Assembly (NCBI GenBank): GCA_027314915.1
Contig: DAHUZZ010000001.1
Coordinates: 62,001 to 126,000, forward strand
Origin: Thermoplasmata archaeon
GTDB taxonomy: Archaea; Thermoplasmatota; Thermoplasmata; Lutacidiplasmatales; UBA184
DNA length: 64,000 nt
Reading direction: 5' to 3'
How positions within the stretch are numbered: the first letter of the stretch is position 1; the number at the start of each line of letters is the position of its first letter. Shown one piece after another: positions 7,350-15,698 of this stretch. Under the pieces are notes generated by a model. The model searched no databases. It was given only the letters and a program-made list of their open reading frames with translations, and was not told the DNA's origin. A program made the position numbers and the translations under genes.

Positions 7350-8325
7350 GTCCGCCATCGTCGCCGAGGGCCTCACGAAGCGGTACGGGAGCCTCACCGC
7401 GGTCGACCACGTCACGATGAACATCCCCGAGGGCCGGGTCTTCGGGCTGCTCGGGCCGAACGGCGCGGGCAAGACGACCATCATCAAGCTGCTCACGGGG
7501 CTCACCGACCTGACCGAGGGGGAGGCGACGGTCGCGGGCTTCGACGTGCGCCGCCAGCCGATGCAGGTGAAGATGCGGATCGGATGGGTCGCGGCGGAGG
7601 TGATCCTCGACGACGACTTCACCGCCTGGGAGAACCTCTGGCTCCAGGCCAAGCTCCAGCGGCTCCCCGAGTGGAAGCCCCGGGCGGAGGCGCTGCTCGA
7701 CTACTTCGACCTCGGCGCCCGGCGCCGGGACAAGGTGAAGACCTTCTCGACGGGGATGCGCAAGAAGCTCGAGATCGCGCTCGCGCTCCTGCACCGCCCC
7801 GCGGTGATCTTCATGGACGAGCCGACCATCGGGCTCGATCCCAACACGCGCCGGATGCTCTGGCAGCTCATCACCGGCGTGAACCGCGAGTACGGCGTCA
7901 CGGTGCTCCTCACGACGCACTACATCGAGGAGGCGGACGCGCTCTGCGACGACATCTCGATCATCGATCAGGGGAGGTTCGTCGCCTCCGGCACGCCGAG
8001 CGAGCTCAAGGGCCGGGTGAAGGCGGAGTTCATCGAGATCGAGACCTCCGCGCCCGTCGAGGACGCCCGCCTCGCCGCCCTCCCCGGGGTCTCCGAGGTC
8101 CGGAGCGTCGGCCGGAGCCGGTCCCTCCGTGTGACCTCGGCGGAAGAGGTCCTCCCCCGGCTCCTGGCCGCGATCCCCGCCGATCAGATCCGCCGGATCA
8201 ACGTGGAGAAGCCCACCCTCGAGTCGGTGTTCATGGACGTCACCGGCCACCGGATCGAGGAGGACGCGGGCGGGGCGCACGACTTCCGCAAGTTCTACAT
8301 GAACGTCCGGAGGGCGCGGCAGTGA
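7342..8325 (+). CDS. ABC exporter ATP-binding protein (DrrA/CcmA type)
   Basis: This nucleotide-binding subunit of an ABC-2 exporter energises the permease encoded next. Walker A is GPNGAGKTT near residue 38. The Q-loop region is unusual (GWVAAEVILDDDFTAWENL). The signature reads FSTGMRKKLEIA instead of LSGGQ, a variant common in DrrA-like proteins. Walker B is VIFMDEPTIGLD, and the switch His is in LLTTHYIEEAD. Residues 230-327 form the C-terminal DrrA-type domain. It overlaps marR by 8 nt and the permease as GTGA. Exported substrates of such MarR-controlled pairs are often hydrophobic toxins, but none can be assigned here. Confidence 0.9.
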   Translation: MPESAIVAEGLTKRYGSLTAVDHVTMNIPEGRVFGLLGPNGAGKTTIIKLLTGLTDLTEGEATVAGFDVRRQPMQVKMRIGWVAAEVILDDDFTAWENLWLQAKLQRLPEWKPRAEALLDYFDLGARRRDKVKTFSTGMRKKLEIALALLHRPAVIFMDEPTIGLDPNTRRMLWQLITGVNREYGVTVLLTTHYIEEADALCDDISIIDQGRFVASGTPSELKGRVKAEFIEIETSAPVEDARLAALPGVSEVRSVGRSRSLRVTSAEEVLPRLLAAIPADQIRRINVEKPTLESVFMDVTGHRIEEDAGGAHDFRKFYMNVRRARQ

Positions 8326-9176
8326 GCGGCGAGACGGAGCACGCCCCGATCTTCCCGCGCGAGACGCCGCCCACGCTCGCCCCGGCTCCGGCCGCGGTGG
8401 GGCAGTGGAGCCAGTTCGTGGGGCTCTACCTGCGCGAGATCCTCCGGACCTTCCGCAACCCCTGGGTGCTCGTCATGACGGTCGTGCAGCCGTTCATGTG
8501 GCTCGCCTTCTTCGGCTCGAGCTTCGCGGCGGTGCCGCTCACCGAGCTCGAGGCGCTCCTCCACACGCCGATCCAGAGCTACACCCAGTTCCTCTTGCCC
8601 GGGGTGCTCGCGACCTCGATGCTCTCGATCGGGATGTTCGGGGCGATGAGCACGATCCAGGACAAGCGCTTCGGTTTCATGAAGCGCATCCTGCTCACGC
8701 CGACGAGCAAGGCCACCGTCTACGTGACCAAGGCGATCGGCTCCGCGACCCGGGGGCTCGTGCAGATCCCGGTCATGGTGGCGGCGGCGCTCGTCTTCGG
8801 GGTCCACCTCAACGGCGATCCGATCATGTGGGCCGGCTGGGTCCTGGCGCTGGTCCTCCTCGGCACGGGCTTCTCCTGCCTCTTCCTCGCGGTGACCGCC
8901 TCAAGCACCGACTGGCAGACGCCGGGTGTCATCGCGAACTTCATCACGATGCCGCTCATGTTCGCGAGCGGGGCGCTCTTCCCGGCCACGAACTTCCCCG
9001 GGTGGATGCAGGTCCTGGCGGCGTGGAACCCGGTCTCCTACTGCGCGCTCTTCGGCCGGGGGGTCGTGGTGGAGGGCGTGGCGAACTGGCTCTATCTCGG
9101 CTACCTCGCCCTCTTCGCGGCCGCCATGATGTCCATCGGGACCTTCGTCGCCAGCCGCTACATGAAGGCCGAGTGA
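8322..9176 (+). CDS. ABC-2 type transporter permease
   Basis: This 284-residue integral membrane subunit partners the preceding ATPase. An N-terminal cytosolic stretch of about 30 residues with many prolines precedes the interfacial helix QFVGLYLREILRTFRNPW and then six hydrophobic segments. The conserved ABC-2 features QPFMWLAFFGSSF, GVLATSMLSIGMFGAMSTIQD, RRILLTPTS-like (here MKRILLTPTS) and FASGALFPATNFPGWMQ are present. GTG 8322 overlaps the ATPase stop (GTGA). With marR and the ATPase it forms a three-gene, self-regulated export operon. Confidence 0.88.
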   Translation: MSGETEHAPIFPRETPPTLAPAPAAVGQWSQFVGLYLREILRTFRNPWVLVMTVVQPFMWLAFFGSSFAAVPLTELEALLHTPIQSYTQFLLPGVLATSMLSIGMFGAMSTIQDKRFGFMKRILLTPTSKATVYVTKAIGSATRGLVQIPVMVAAALVFGVHLNGDPIMWAGWVLALVLLGTGFSCLFLAVTASSTDWQTPGVIANFITMPLMFASGALFPATNFPGWMQVLAAWNPVSYCALFGRGVVVEGVANWLYLGYLALFAAAMMSIGTFVASRYMKAE

Positions 9177-9448
9177 GCCGGGTCCGGAGCCCGCTCGGCG
9201 GCGGGGATCGGGGGGACGACGGTCCGGTCGGAGGTCGCCGGGTCGGGACCGGCGCGAGGTGGGCGCCGGCCACCGCGCGCCCCGTACCCCGCGGGGGGCG
9301 CGCCGGAGGCGGTGCGTGCGTTCGCGGTGGACGAGATGTCCGGAATGGCCCCCCGGCTACGGTGGCTTCAAGTTCCCGAAGGGCGGAACCGAACGAACCC
9401 AGGGAAGGGCCCGGGATAGCGACGGCAGCTCCGCTCAGGAATTCCGAC

Positions 9449-9522
9449 TGCGGGCACCGGGATTTGAACCCGAGTTATAGGCTTGGCAAGCCTATGTGAT
9501 AACCAGACTACACTATGCCCGC
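9449..9522 (-). tRNA. tRNA-Gly (GCC anticodon)
   Basis: Read on the minus strand, the acceptor stem GCGGGCA pairs with TGCCCGC. The anticodon stem TAGGC/GCCTA encloses the loop TTGCCAA with anticodon GCC. The T-arm is CGGGTTCAAATCCCG and the discriminator base is A. There is no intron, and CCA is not encoded. One U-U mismatch sits at the base of the D-stem. Confidence 0.95.
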
Positions 9523-9998
9523 ATGCCGCCCCACGGAGAGGGCGCCTGACTCCACCGTTTGGACGCGGGGAAAGCCCGCGGGTTAAAACCCCACCCCCCC
9601 ACCCCCACCTGCGGGGTGCGGGACCCCGTACCTCCTCCGAAGGACCCTCGACGTCGGCTCCCAGCACCGGACCTCGCAGGGGAGGCGGTCGGGCCCGGAG
9701 GATCCTCCCCGGCGTCCGGCCCGCCGTTCGCTGGCCCCCGGTACGCCGACGGTCCCCCGCGCCACGAGGCGCGCGCTTTCGCGACCCGCCCGGTCGGCCG
9801 GCGGGCGCCCCGCGACCAGAAACGGAACTACGGGGGTCCAGTAGCCCCGTATCTCGGTCCGCGAAGAAGGCAGCTTCGACGCGCCCGAACCCGTCGTCGT
9901 CCGATTACTGGACGAGCCTCGGGGCGCTGACCGATCGGCCACGGTACCTCCTCGCCAAGCGCCCGGGGATCCCGGATCGAAAGAACCCGGATCAGCAC
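9523..9998. other. Region upstream of tRNA-Gly with a palindrome and an unexplained coding signal
   Basis: Bases 9580-9591 form GGGTT-AA-AACCC, an AT-cored inverted repeat about 60 nt before the tRNA 5' end on its strand; it may be the tRNA promoter. Bases 9600-9830 show no gene or repeat I can support. From about 9903 the rightward frame used by the next gene already shows strong G/C third positions but has no ATG, GTG or TTG start. Confidence 0.35.
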
Positions 9999-10232
9999 GT
10001 GCGGAGCCTCGAGGAGGGCGTCGTCTTCCATGGGCTGCTCTACGACAGCCCGACCGCGCGGGAGCTGGGGCCCCGCTACCTCGGGGAGCTCCGCGCCCTC
10101 GGCGTCGCGGAGGAACGGCTCCGGTCCCACCTGCAGGGTCGCCGGATCCCGGCGGCGCTCGGCGCCCGGGGCATCGACGGGCGGATCGCGATCTTCGGGG
10201 ACCAGATCGCCCTCTGCTCCTACGATCCGTAG
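9999..10232 (+). CDS. Unknown short protein, possibly 5'-truncated
   Basis: I do not recognise this gene. From GTG 9999 it encodes 77 residues, mostly helical, ending IDGRIAIFGDQIALCSYDP. That ending resembles the terminal strand pair of ligand-binding domains in archaeal regulators, a weak likeness only. Codon composition looks coding from about 9903 (DYWTSLGALTDRPRYLLAKR and onward), upstream of any usual start, so the real start may be non-canonical or the 5' part may have been lost. It is followed 6 nt later by another short gene in the same direction. Confidence 0.35.
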   Translation: MRSLEEGVVFHGLLYDSPTARELGPRYLGELRALGVAEERLRSHLQGRRIPAALGARGIDGRIAIFGDQIALCSYDP

Positions 10233-10238
10233 CACAAC

Positions 10239-10580
10239 GTGGCCGGCGGCCCCCAGACGTTCCCGCTCGATGCGCCGGGCGAGCTCCTGGAGAGGTTCGC
10301 CACGCTCTTCGACGTCGGTCCCGGTGGCGAGGGGGGCGCATCCCCCGCGAGCCCCTCCGACCTGGGCGACCTACGGGCCGCGCACTCGGCCCTCAAGATG
10401 GCCTTCCTGCGGTCCTTGAAGCAGGGCCTTCCGACGGACCTCATGCTGCATCGCCTGGAGGAGGCGTCCGCCCGCTCGCACCACCTCCTCGAGCAGACCC
10501 GACTCCTGATCTGGATCAGCCTCCTCACGCTGGTCGCCGTGGTCGCGACCCTCGCGCTGACGCAGGTCAAGCTCCCCTAG
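10239..10580 (+). CDS. Small tail-anchored membrane protein of unknown function
   Basis: This is a 113-residue protein starting at GTG 10239. Residues 1-85 are soluble and helical, with a charged segment (SARSHHLLEQTRL) just before a single C-terminal transmembrane helix (IWISLLTLVAVVATLALTQV), leaving only a few residues outside. This is a tail-anchored layout with the soluble part in the cytosol. No family is recognised. It lies 6 nt after the preceding short gene and probably shares its transcript. Confidence 0.5.
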   Translation: MAGGPQTFPLDAPGELLERFATLFDVGPGGEGGASPASPSDLGDLRAAHSALKMAFLRSLKQGLPTDLMLHRLEEASARSHHLLEQTRLLIWISLLTLVAVVATLALTQVKLP

Positions 10581-10700
10581 CCCGCGGGCCGGGCCGAGGC
10601 CCCATCGTCTCCGCGCGACCCCGGTCGCAAAGAGAAGGGGGAAGTGGTTCGGTCCCCGCGCGAAGCCCCCGCCGATCCTCGGGGCGATCGCGCGACTCCC

Positions 10701-11096
10701 TCACGCGGCGATCGCGCGATGGAAGGCCCGGCTCATGGGCGGGATCAAGTACAGGACCCCGGCCAGCGCCGCGAACAGCGCCCCGATCAACGCCACGGTG
10801 TCCGGCCGGAATCCCAGCATCGCCCAGCCCAGCACCCCGACGACCACGAGGAGGACGCCCGCCGAGCCCGGTCGGTCCCTCCAGGCGCGGTGCCCCATCT
10901 CGGTGAAGAGGATCGCCAGGGCGCCGAGCACGGCCAGCAGGACGGTCTCGGACCAGGCCCCCAGCGCTCCCGGGAAGCGCGCGGTCGCGAGGTCGAAGAG
11001 TCCGACGACCAGCGCGAGCAGCGCCCCGACCAGCAGGAGCACGCCGCCCAGCCATCCGAACCCGAAAGCGAGCCGCTCTTCGGTCCAATCTACCAT
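10701..11096 (-). CDS. Four-helix integral membrane protein, unknown
   Basis: This 131-residue protein has four hydrophobic segments of about 20 residues each (around residues 14-34, 46-64, 80-97 and 101-119) separated by short charged loops. The loop TEMGHRAWRDRPGSAG in the middle is the most polar part. No family motif is recognised. ATG 11096 follows the only suitable upstream in-frame context. A TATA-like TTTATAG at about 11190-11197 lies roughly 95 nt upstream, implying a leader of about 70 nt if it is the promoter. Confidence 0.55.
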   Translation of the reverse strand: MVDWTEERLAFGFGWLGGVLLLVGALLALVVGLFDLATARFPGALGAWSETVLLAVLGALAILFTEMGHRAWRDRPGSAGVLLVVVGVLGWAMLGFRPDTVALIGALFAALAGVLYLIPPMSRAFHRAIAA

Positions 11097-11337
11097 TGTC
11101 TACCATCACCCCCTGCCGCCGGGCGGCGTCGGGTTCCCGCACTTCCGCGGCTCCGGCGCCGTCCCAAGGACGACGACGAGCCGGTTCCGGGGTTTATAGA
11201 GTCATGTCCAAGGTCGGTCCCCCGAGGTTACGGCCCCGCGGCGGGGCGGAGGGCGGGCCTCGGGACCCGTGCGGGCCGGGTCGTGGGGAGCGCACGGGGT
11301 CACTAGCCTCTAGTACCCGCCGAGGGGTCCATCGCCG

Positions 11338-12153
11338 GTGCCCGAAGGAAGCGGACCTCTCCCCGTCCCCCACGCGCTCGACCCCCTCCGAGCGGGCGAG
11401 CTCATCCTCCTGCGGCGCCGCGCTGGAGACTCCGCCCTCCTTCGCCTGGAGCCCGGACCCCGGAGCGTGGAGGGCAAGGGCGTCGTCGACCTGACCCCGC
11501 TCGTGGGCGCGGATCCCGGGAGCCCCTTCGACTGGGCGGGCACCCGGTACCGCGTCCTGCGGCCGAACCTCTCCGACCTGATCGCCCACCTCCGCCGGCG
11601 GGCCCAGATCGTGACGCCCAAGGACGCGCAGCAGCTGCTGCTGTTGGGCGGCGTGGGCCCGGGGGCCAAGGTCCTCGAGGCCGGGGCGGGCAGCGGGGCG
11701 CTCACGATGGTGCTCGCGTTCGCCGTCGGCCCCACGGGTCGCGTGATCTCCTACGACCGGCGCCCCGACTTCCTCGAGGTGGCCCGGCGCAACCTCGCGG
11801 CCGCCGGTCTCGAGGACCGGGTCGAGTTCCGGCTCCGCGACCTGGGCGCGGAGGGGATCGAGGAGCGCGGGGCCTCGAGCCTGGTGCTCGACGTGGCCGA
11901 ACCCTGGACGGTCCTTCCCTCGGCCCGCGACGCGCTCGTCGCGGGAGGCTCGGTCGCCACCTACACGCCCACCTACAACCAGCTCGAGCGCACGGTCCGA
12001 GAGCTCCGCGCGCTCGGCTTCGAGGAGGTCCGGTCGATCGAACTGCTCGAGCGGTCCCTCCACGTGGGCGAGGGCGGCACCCGGCCGGAGTTCGAGATGC
12101 TCGGCCACACCGGGTTCCTCACCGGCGCGCGCTGGATGGGCGGGCCATGGTGA
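11338..12153 (+). CDS. trmI: tRNA (adenine-58-N1)-methyltransferase
   Basis: This class I SAM-dependent methyltransferase makes m1A in the tRNA T-loop (in archaea at positions 57/58). The N-terminal beta domain carries LILLRRRAGDSALLRL and the typical GTRYRVLRPNLSDLIAHLRR. LLGGVGPGAKVLEAGAGSGA is motif I, RVISYDRRPDFLEVARRNL follows, and SSLVLDVAEPWTVLPS holds the catalytic-site Asp-x-x-x-Pro. The length of 271 residues fits tetrameric TrmI. GTG 11338 is preceded about 28 nt by a weak TATA-like TCTAGTA. The end overlaps the next gene by 7 nt. Confidence 0.9.
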   Translation: MPEGSGPLPVPHALDPLRAGELILLRRRAGDSALLRLEPGPRSVEGKGVVDLTPLVGADPGSPFDWAGTRYRVLRPNLSDLIAHLRRRAQIVTPKDAQQLLLLGGVGPGAKVLEAGAGSGALTMVLAFAVGPTGRVISYDRRPDFLEVARRNLAAAGLEDRVEFRLRDLGAEGIEERGASSLVLDVAEPWTVLPSARDALVAGGSVATYTPTYNQLERTVRELRALGFEEVRSIELLERSLHVGEGGTRPEFEMLGHTGFLTGARWMGGPW

Positions 12154-12899
12154 ACACCGCCCTTTCGATCGGCGGTCTCGTGGGCGTCGCCCTGTCGGGG
12201 GGATTCGTCTACTGGCAGGTGGGCCGGTTCGCCGCCCCGCAGGTGCCCCGGACCCTCTTCGACGAGCGGAAGGAGTTCATGGCCTACACCGTCGGCCTGT
12301 TCGCCGGCATCCCGCTCGCGCTCGCCCTCATCTTCTACGTCGACGCCCTGGGGTTCGGAGCGCTCATCGCGGCCGGGATCGACCTCGCGCTCCTCGTGGT
12401 CGGGGCCGAGCTCGCCCAGTGGATCCTGCTCCGGACGGTCTACTTCGGCACGGGGGAGTCCGGCGCCTTCTACGCCCTCGGGCTGCGGGCCGGGATCGGC
12501 GGCATCCTCGCCCTCACCATCGTGACGCAGTACCTCTCCGGGACCTCGATCACCCTCCCCGGGCTCCTCGTGATGCTCGCCCAGGCGGTCGCGCTCCTGA
12601 TCATCCAGGTCGCCTCCGGCCTCCTCTCCGTGCGGAGCCCGGCCCGGGTCGAGCGCACCGGCGGCTCGCCGCTCGGCGGCGGGCTCTTCGCCACCTTCGG
12701 CCTGGTCGTCCTGGGGCTCGGCATCCTCATCGGGCCCACCGGGGCGCTCTTCGGCGCGCTGATCGCCGCCGCGGGCGGCGTCTGGGTCTACCAGCGGCTC
12801 CGGGACTCCGTGCTCGGGGGGCTGCTCCCGCCCCGGACCCGATCGGAGACCGAGGCCGAGCCGCTCGGCTCCGGGGCCTACCGTCGGCTCCCGAAGTGA
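12147..12899 (+). CDS. Polytopic membrane protein, unknown
   Basis: This 250-residue protein has about seven hydrophobic segments covering most of its length and a short basic C-terminal tail. The N-terminal loop WQVGRFAAPQVPRTLFDERKE is the only long polar stretch before the second helix. There is no transporter motif that I recognise. ATG 12147 lies inside the trmI stop region (ATGGTGA overlap), so it is translationally coupled to tRNA methylation, which may simply reflect shared transcription. Confidence 0.6.
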   Translation: MVNTALSIGGLVGVALSGGFVYWQVGRFAAPQVPRTLFDERKEFMAYTVGLFAGIPLALALIFYVDALGFGALIAAGIDLALLVVGAELAQWILLRTVYFGTGESGAFYALGLRAGIGGILALTIVTQYLSGTSITLPGLLVMLAQAVALLIIQVASGLLSVRSPARVERTGGSPLGGGLFATFGLVVLGLGILIGPTGALFGALIAAAGGVWVYQRLRDSVLGGLLPPRTRSETEAEPLGSGAYRRLPK

Positions 12900-12915
12900 T
12901 ACGGTGGGCCCGTGA

Positions 12916-12931
12916 CCTCGTAATAAACGGT
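12916..12931 (+). promoter_or_regulatory. TATA-like element before the GT4-GH57 operon
   Basis: GTAATAAACGG is a clear AT-rich island in GC-rich DNA. It would start transcription near 12950, leaving a leader before either candidate start (GTG 12994 or ATG 13126). Confidence 0.5.
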
Positions 12932-13125
12932 TTGACCCCCCGGGGGGTCCCGTTCCCCGTTCCGCTCGCTGCGGGGACTGGGGTACGCCGAACGTGGTGG
13001 AGAGCGCATCGCCCCGGAGCCCGCCCCGGCGCCGCCGGAACCGGTCCGCCCCCTCCGCGCGCGCCCGGCCGCGAGCTTCCGCACCCGGCGTCCGGAAGCG
13101 ATCGACGCGCGCCCCCCCCGGCGCG

Positions 13126-14481
13126 ATGGCGGAACGGAAGCAGCGGACCTCGCGCCGTTCGGCGAAGCGTCCGAGCGCGGCCGAGCTCGCCTGGAGCCGG
13201 TCGACGCTCGATGAGCTGACCCGGGACCTCGCGTGGAGCCGGGCCCCGAGCCCGCCTCCGGGCCGGCTGCCCCCGGCCGTCCGACGGCTCCACGTCCTGA
13301 TGGTCGGGTGGGAGTTCCCCCCCCACCACACCGGCGGCCTCGGGGTCCACTGCTACGAGCTCACGCGGGAGCTCACCCGGATGGGGCACCGGGTCACCTT
13401 CCTGACGCCGTTCCCCGGCCCGTTCACGGAGGTGCCCGGTGTCACCTTCCGGTGGCCCGGCGGCCCGAGGCTGCCCACCGAGCGCCCGTCCTCGCCGGGG
13501 AGCGAGGGCGAGCCCTCGGGCCCCTGGCCGGCCTCGTACGACCGGCCGATCGATCTCTCCCGTCCCTACGCGGAGGCGATGACCGACTACAACGGGTGGG
13601 TCGCGGAGCTCACCGGGCTCGACGACATCGACCTCGTCCACGTCCACGACTGGTTCGGCACCGTCGGCGGGACCGCCCTCGCCCGGAAGCTCCGGGTGCC
13701 GATGGTGATGACCGTGCACTCGACCGAGTACGACCGCAGCCTGGGGCACCCGTGGACGGAGATCCTCGAACGGGAGCAGCTCGGCCTCGACGCCGCGGAC
13801 CGGGTGATCGCGGTGAGCCGGCACCTCATGGCGCAGCTCGAGGAGCGCTACCGCGTGCCGCCCTCGAAGCTCCGGGTCATCTACAACGCGGTGCGGCCCC
13901 CGGAACGGCTCGCCCGGCTCGAGACCGGCGCCCGCGTGGTGCTCTTCCTCGGCCGGCTCACGGCGATGAAGGGGGTGGACACCTTCCTCCGCGCCGGGGC
14001 CCGGGTCCTCCGGCAGCTCCCGGAGCTGCTCCTCGTGGTGGCGGGCGAGGGCCCGGAGTTCCCGCACCTCCTCAACCTCGCGGCCCACCTCGGGATCGCG
14101 GACCGGGTGATGTTCCTGGGCAAGGTGACGGAGGAGGAGCGGAGCGGGCTCCTCGCGCGGGCCTCCGTCTTCGTCCTCCCGAGCGTCGTCGAGCCGTTCG
14201 GGATCGCGGCCCTCGAGGCGATGGCCGCCGGGGTGCCGACGATCGTCTCGAAGACGAGCGGCGTCGCCGAGGTGGCGAAGAACGTCTTCGCGGTGGACTT
14301 CTGGGACTCGGAGGAGTTCGCGAGCCGGATCGCGGAGCTGCTCGAGTACCCGACGCTCTGGCACACGATGGGCGAGCGGGGGCGCGACGACGCGCTCCGG
14401 GAGGGCTGGGCGGAGCGGGCGATCGAGACGGTGGGCGTCTACGCCGAGCTCACGAGCGGGGCCCGGAGCCTCCCCACGTGA
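13126..14481 (+). CDS. GT4 glycosyltransferase, glycogen-synthase-like
   Basis: This retaining GT-B enzyme probably extends alpha-1,4-glucan. The N-terminal domain begins HVLMVGWEFPPHHTGGLGVH, the nucleotide-sugar synthase opening with the GGL loop. VHVHDWFGTVGG and VHSTEYDRS follow. The C-terminal domain has LFLGRLTAMKGVDTFLRA, GEGPEFPHL and the catalytic EPFGIAALEAMAAGVP (E-x7-E). Residues before about 55 are basic and low-complexity. ATG 13126 is a compromise, and GTG 12994 would add 44 more Arg-rich residues. The stop overlaps the GH57 gene as GTGA, so synthesis and hydrolysis or branching of the same glucan are coupled. Confidence 0.8.
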   Translation: MAERKQRTSRRSAKRPSAAELAWSRSTLDELTRDLAWSRAPSPPPGRLPPAVRRLHVLMVGWEFPPHHTGGLGVHCYELTRELTRMGHRVTFLTPFPGPFTEVPGVTFRWPGGPRLPTERPSSPGSEGEPSGPWPASYDRPIDLSRPYAEAMTDYNGWVAELTGLDDIDLVHVHDWFGTVGGTALARKLRVPMVMTVHSTEYDRSLGHPWTEILEREQLGLDAADRVIAVSRHLMAQLEERYRVPPSKLRVIYNAVRPPERLARLETGARVVLFLGRLTAMKGVDTFLRAGARVLRQLPELLLVVAGEGPEFPHLLNLAAHLGIADRVMFLGKVTEEERSGLLARASVFVLPSVVEPFGIAALEAMAAGVPTIVSKTSGVAEVAKNVFAVDFWDSEEFASRIAELLEYPTLWHTMGERGRDDALREGWAERAIETVGVYAELTSGARSLPT

Positions 14482-15656
14482 AGATCGTCCTCTACCTCCA
14501 CATCCACCAGCCGTGGCGGCTCGCGCGGTTCCGCTACCTGGACCTGGGGAGCGGCCGGCCGTACTTCGACGTGCCCCGGAACCTGGCCATCTTCCGGGGG
14601 ATCACCGAGCGGTGCTACCGGCCCGCCTTCACCCGGCTGCGCCGGGCGCTCGACGAGTTCCCGGAGTTCCAGTTCTCCCTGTCCATCACCGGCACCTGGA
14701 TCGAGCAGGCCCGGGAGACCGACCCGGCGCTCCTGTCCGAGCTCCGCGGCCTCGTCGGCACCGGGCGGGTCGCGCTGGTCGGGGAGACCTACTACCACTC
14801 GCTCGCCTTCCTCGTCCCCCCGCCCGAGCTCCAGGAGGAGGTGCGGCTCCAGCACCGGACCCTCGAGGGGGAGTTCGGCCGCGCGCCGACGGTGCTGAGG
14901 ATGACCGAGCTCGCCTACAGCGACGAGCTCGCGCGGTTCGCCGTCGCCCAGGGGTACCGCGGGATGCTGGCCGAGGGCTGGGAGGGGGTCCTGGAGGGCG
15001 GTTCGCCGAACCACCGGTACGCGAGCCGTGTCGCCCCGGAGCTCGGGCTGCTCCTCCGCAACTACCCGCTCAGCGACGACGTCGGGTTCCGGTTCTCCTC
15101 CCGGGGCTGGAGCGAGTTCCCGCTCACGGCCGAGAAGTACCTGCACTGGATCGCGTCGAGCCCCGGGGAGATGGTCGGGCTCTTCATGGACTTCGAGACG
15201 TTCGGGGAGCACCACCCCGCCTCCAGCGGGATCCTCGAGTTCCTCTCGGCGCTCCCGCGGGCGGCCCGGGACGCCCCGAACGTGGGCTGGGCGACCGCGG
15301 AGGAGGCGGTCGACCTGCCCTCCCGCGGGCTGCTGGGCGCGCCCACGACGATCTCCTGGGCGGACCAGAACCGGGACCTGGGCGCCTGGCTCGGCAACGA
15401 TCTGCAGCGGAGCGCCTTCGAGGCGGCGAAGAAGGTCGGGGTCCTCGCCCACCAGGCGGGCGACCCGGAGATCCTCACCGCGTGGCGGAGGCTCCTGACC
15501 TCCGACCACTTCTACTACATGTACCTCGGCGGCCACGGCGCCGACGCGGGCGTCCACCAGTACTTCAGCGCCTACGGCAATCCCTACGACGCCTACGCGA
15601 ACTACATGAACGCGCTCACGGACCTCCGCCAGCGCGCGCTCGCGAAGCTCCGGTGA
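14478..15656 (+). CDS. GH57 family alpha-glucan hydrolase/transferase
   Basis: This retaining glycoside hydrolase of family 57 (alpha-amylase, glucanotransferase or branching type) has 392 residues. Motif 1 is LHIHQPW (7-13), motif 2 is GETYYHS (102-108), motif 3 is RMTELAYS with the probable nucleophile E144, and motif 4 is MDFETFGEHH with the probable acid D238. Late DHFYYMYLGGHGADAG matches motif 5. The usual Trp-Leu-Pro before the nucleophile Glu is replaced by Arg-Met-Thr. No signal peptide is seen, so it acts in the cytosol. GTG 14478 overlaps the upstream glycosyltransferase stop. The pair is a glycogen or maltodextrin module. Confidence 0.87.
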   Translation: MKIVLYLHIHQPWRLARFRYLDLGSGRPYFDVPRNLAIFRGITERCYRPAFTRLRRALDEFPEFQFSLSITGTWIEQARETDPALLSELRGLVGTGRVALVGETYYHSLAFLVPPPELQEEVRLQHRTLEGEFGRAPTVLRMTELAYSDELARFAVAQGYRGMLAEGWEGVLEGGSPNHRYASRVAPELGLLLRNYPLSDDVGFRFSSRGWSEFPLTAEKYLHWIASSPGEMVGLFMDFETFGEHHPASSGILEFLSALPRAARDAPNVGWATAEEAVDLPSRGLLGAPTTISWADQNRDLGAWLGNDLQRSAFEAAKKVGVLAHQAGDPEILTAWRRLLTSDHFYYMYLGGHGADAGVHQYFSAYGNPYDAYANYMNALTDLRQRALAKLR

Positions 15657-15698
15657 GGGGTGGGGCGGCCCCCGTCGGGGAGCCGCCCGGCGCGACGC

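Noticed and set aside
9580..9591. GGGTT-AA-AACCC as a copy of the CARF-like gene's operator at 55810-55822
   Set aside because: The arms are identical, but the spacer differs by one base. Such AT-cored palindromes also arise from TATA boxes between G/C runs, so two copies are too few to call a regulon.
11190..11337. Non-coding RNA after the TATA-like TTTATAG at 11190
   Set aside because: The following sequence is GC-rich but shows no C/D or H/ACA boxes, tRNA fold or RNase P or SRP signature; the box may serve the leftward membrane protein gene instead.
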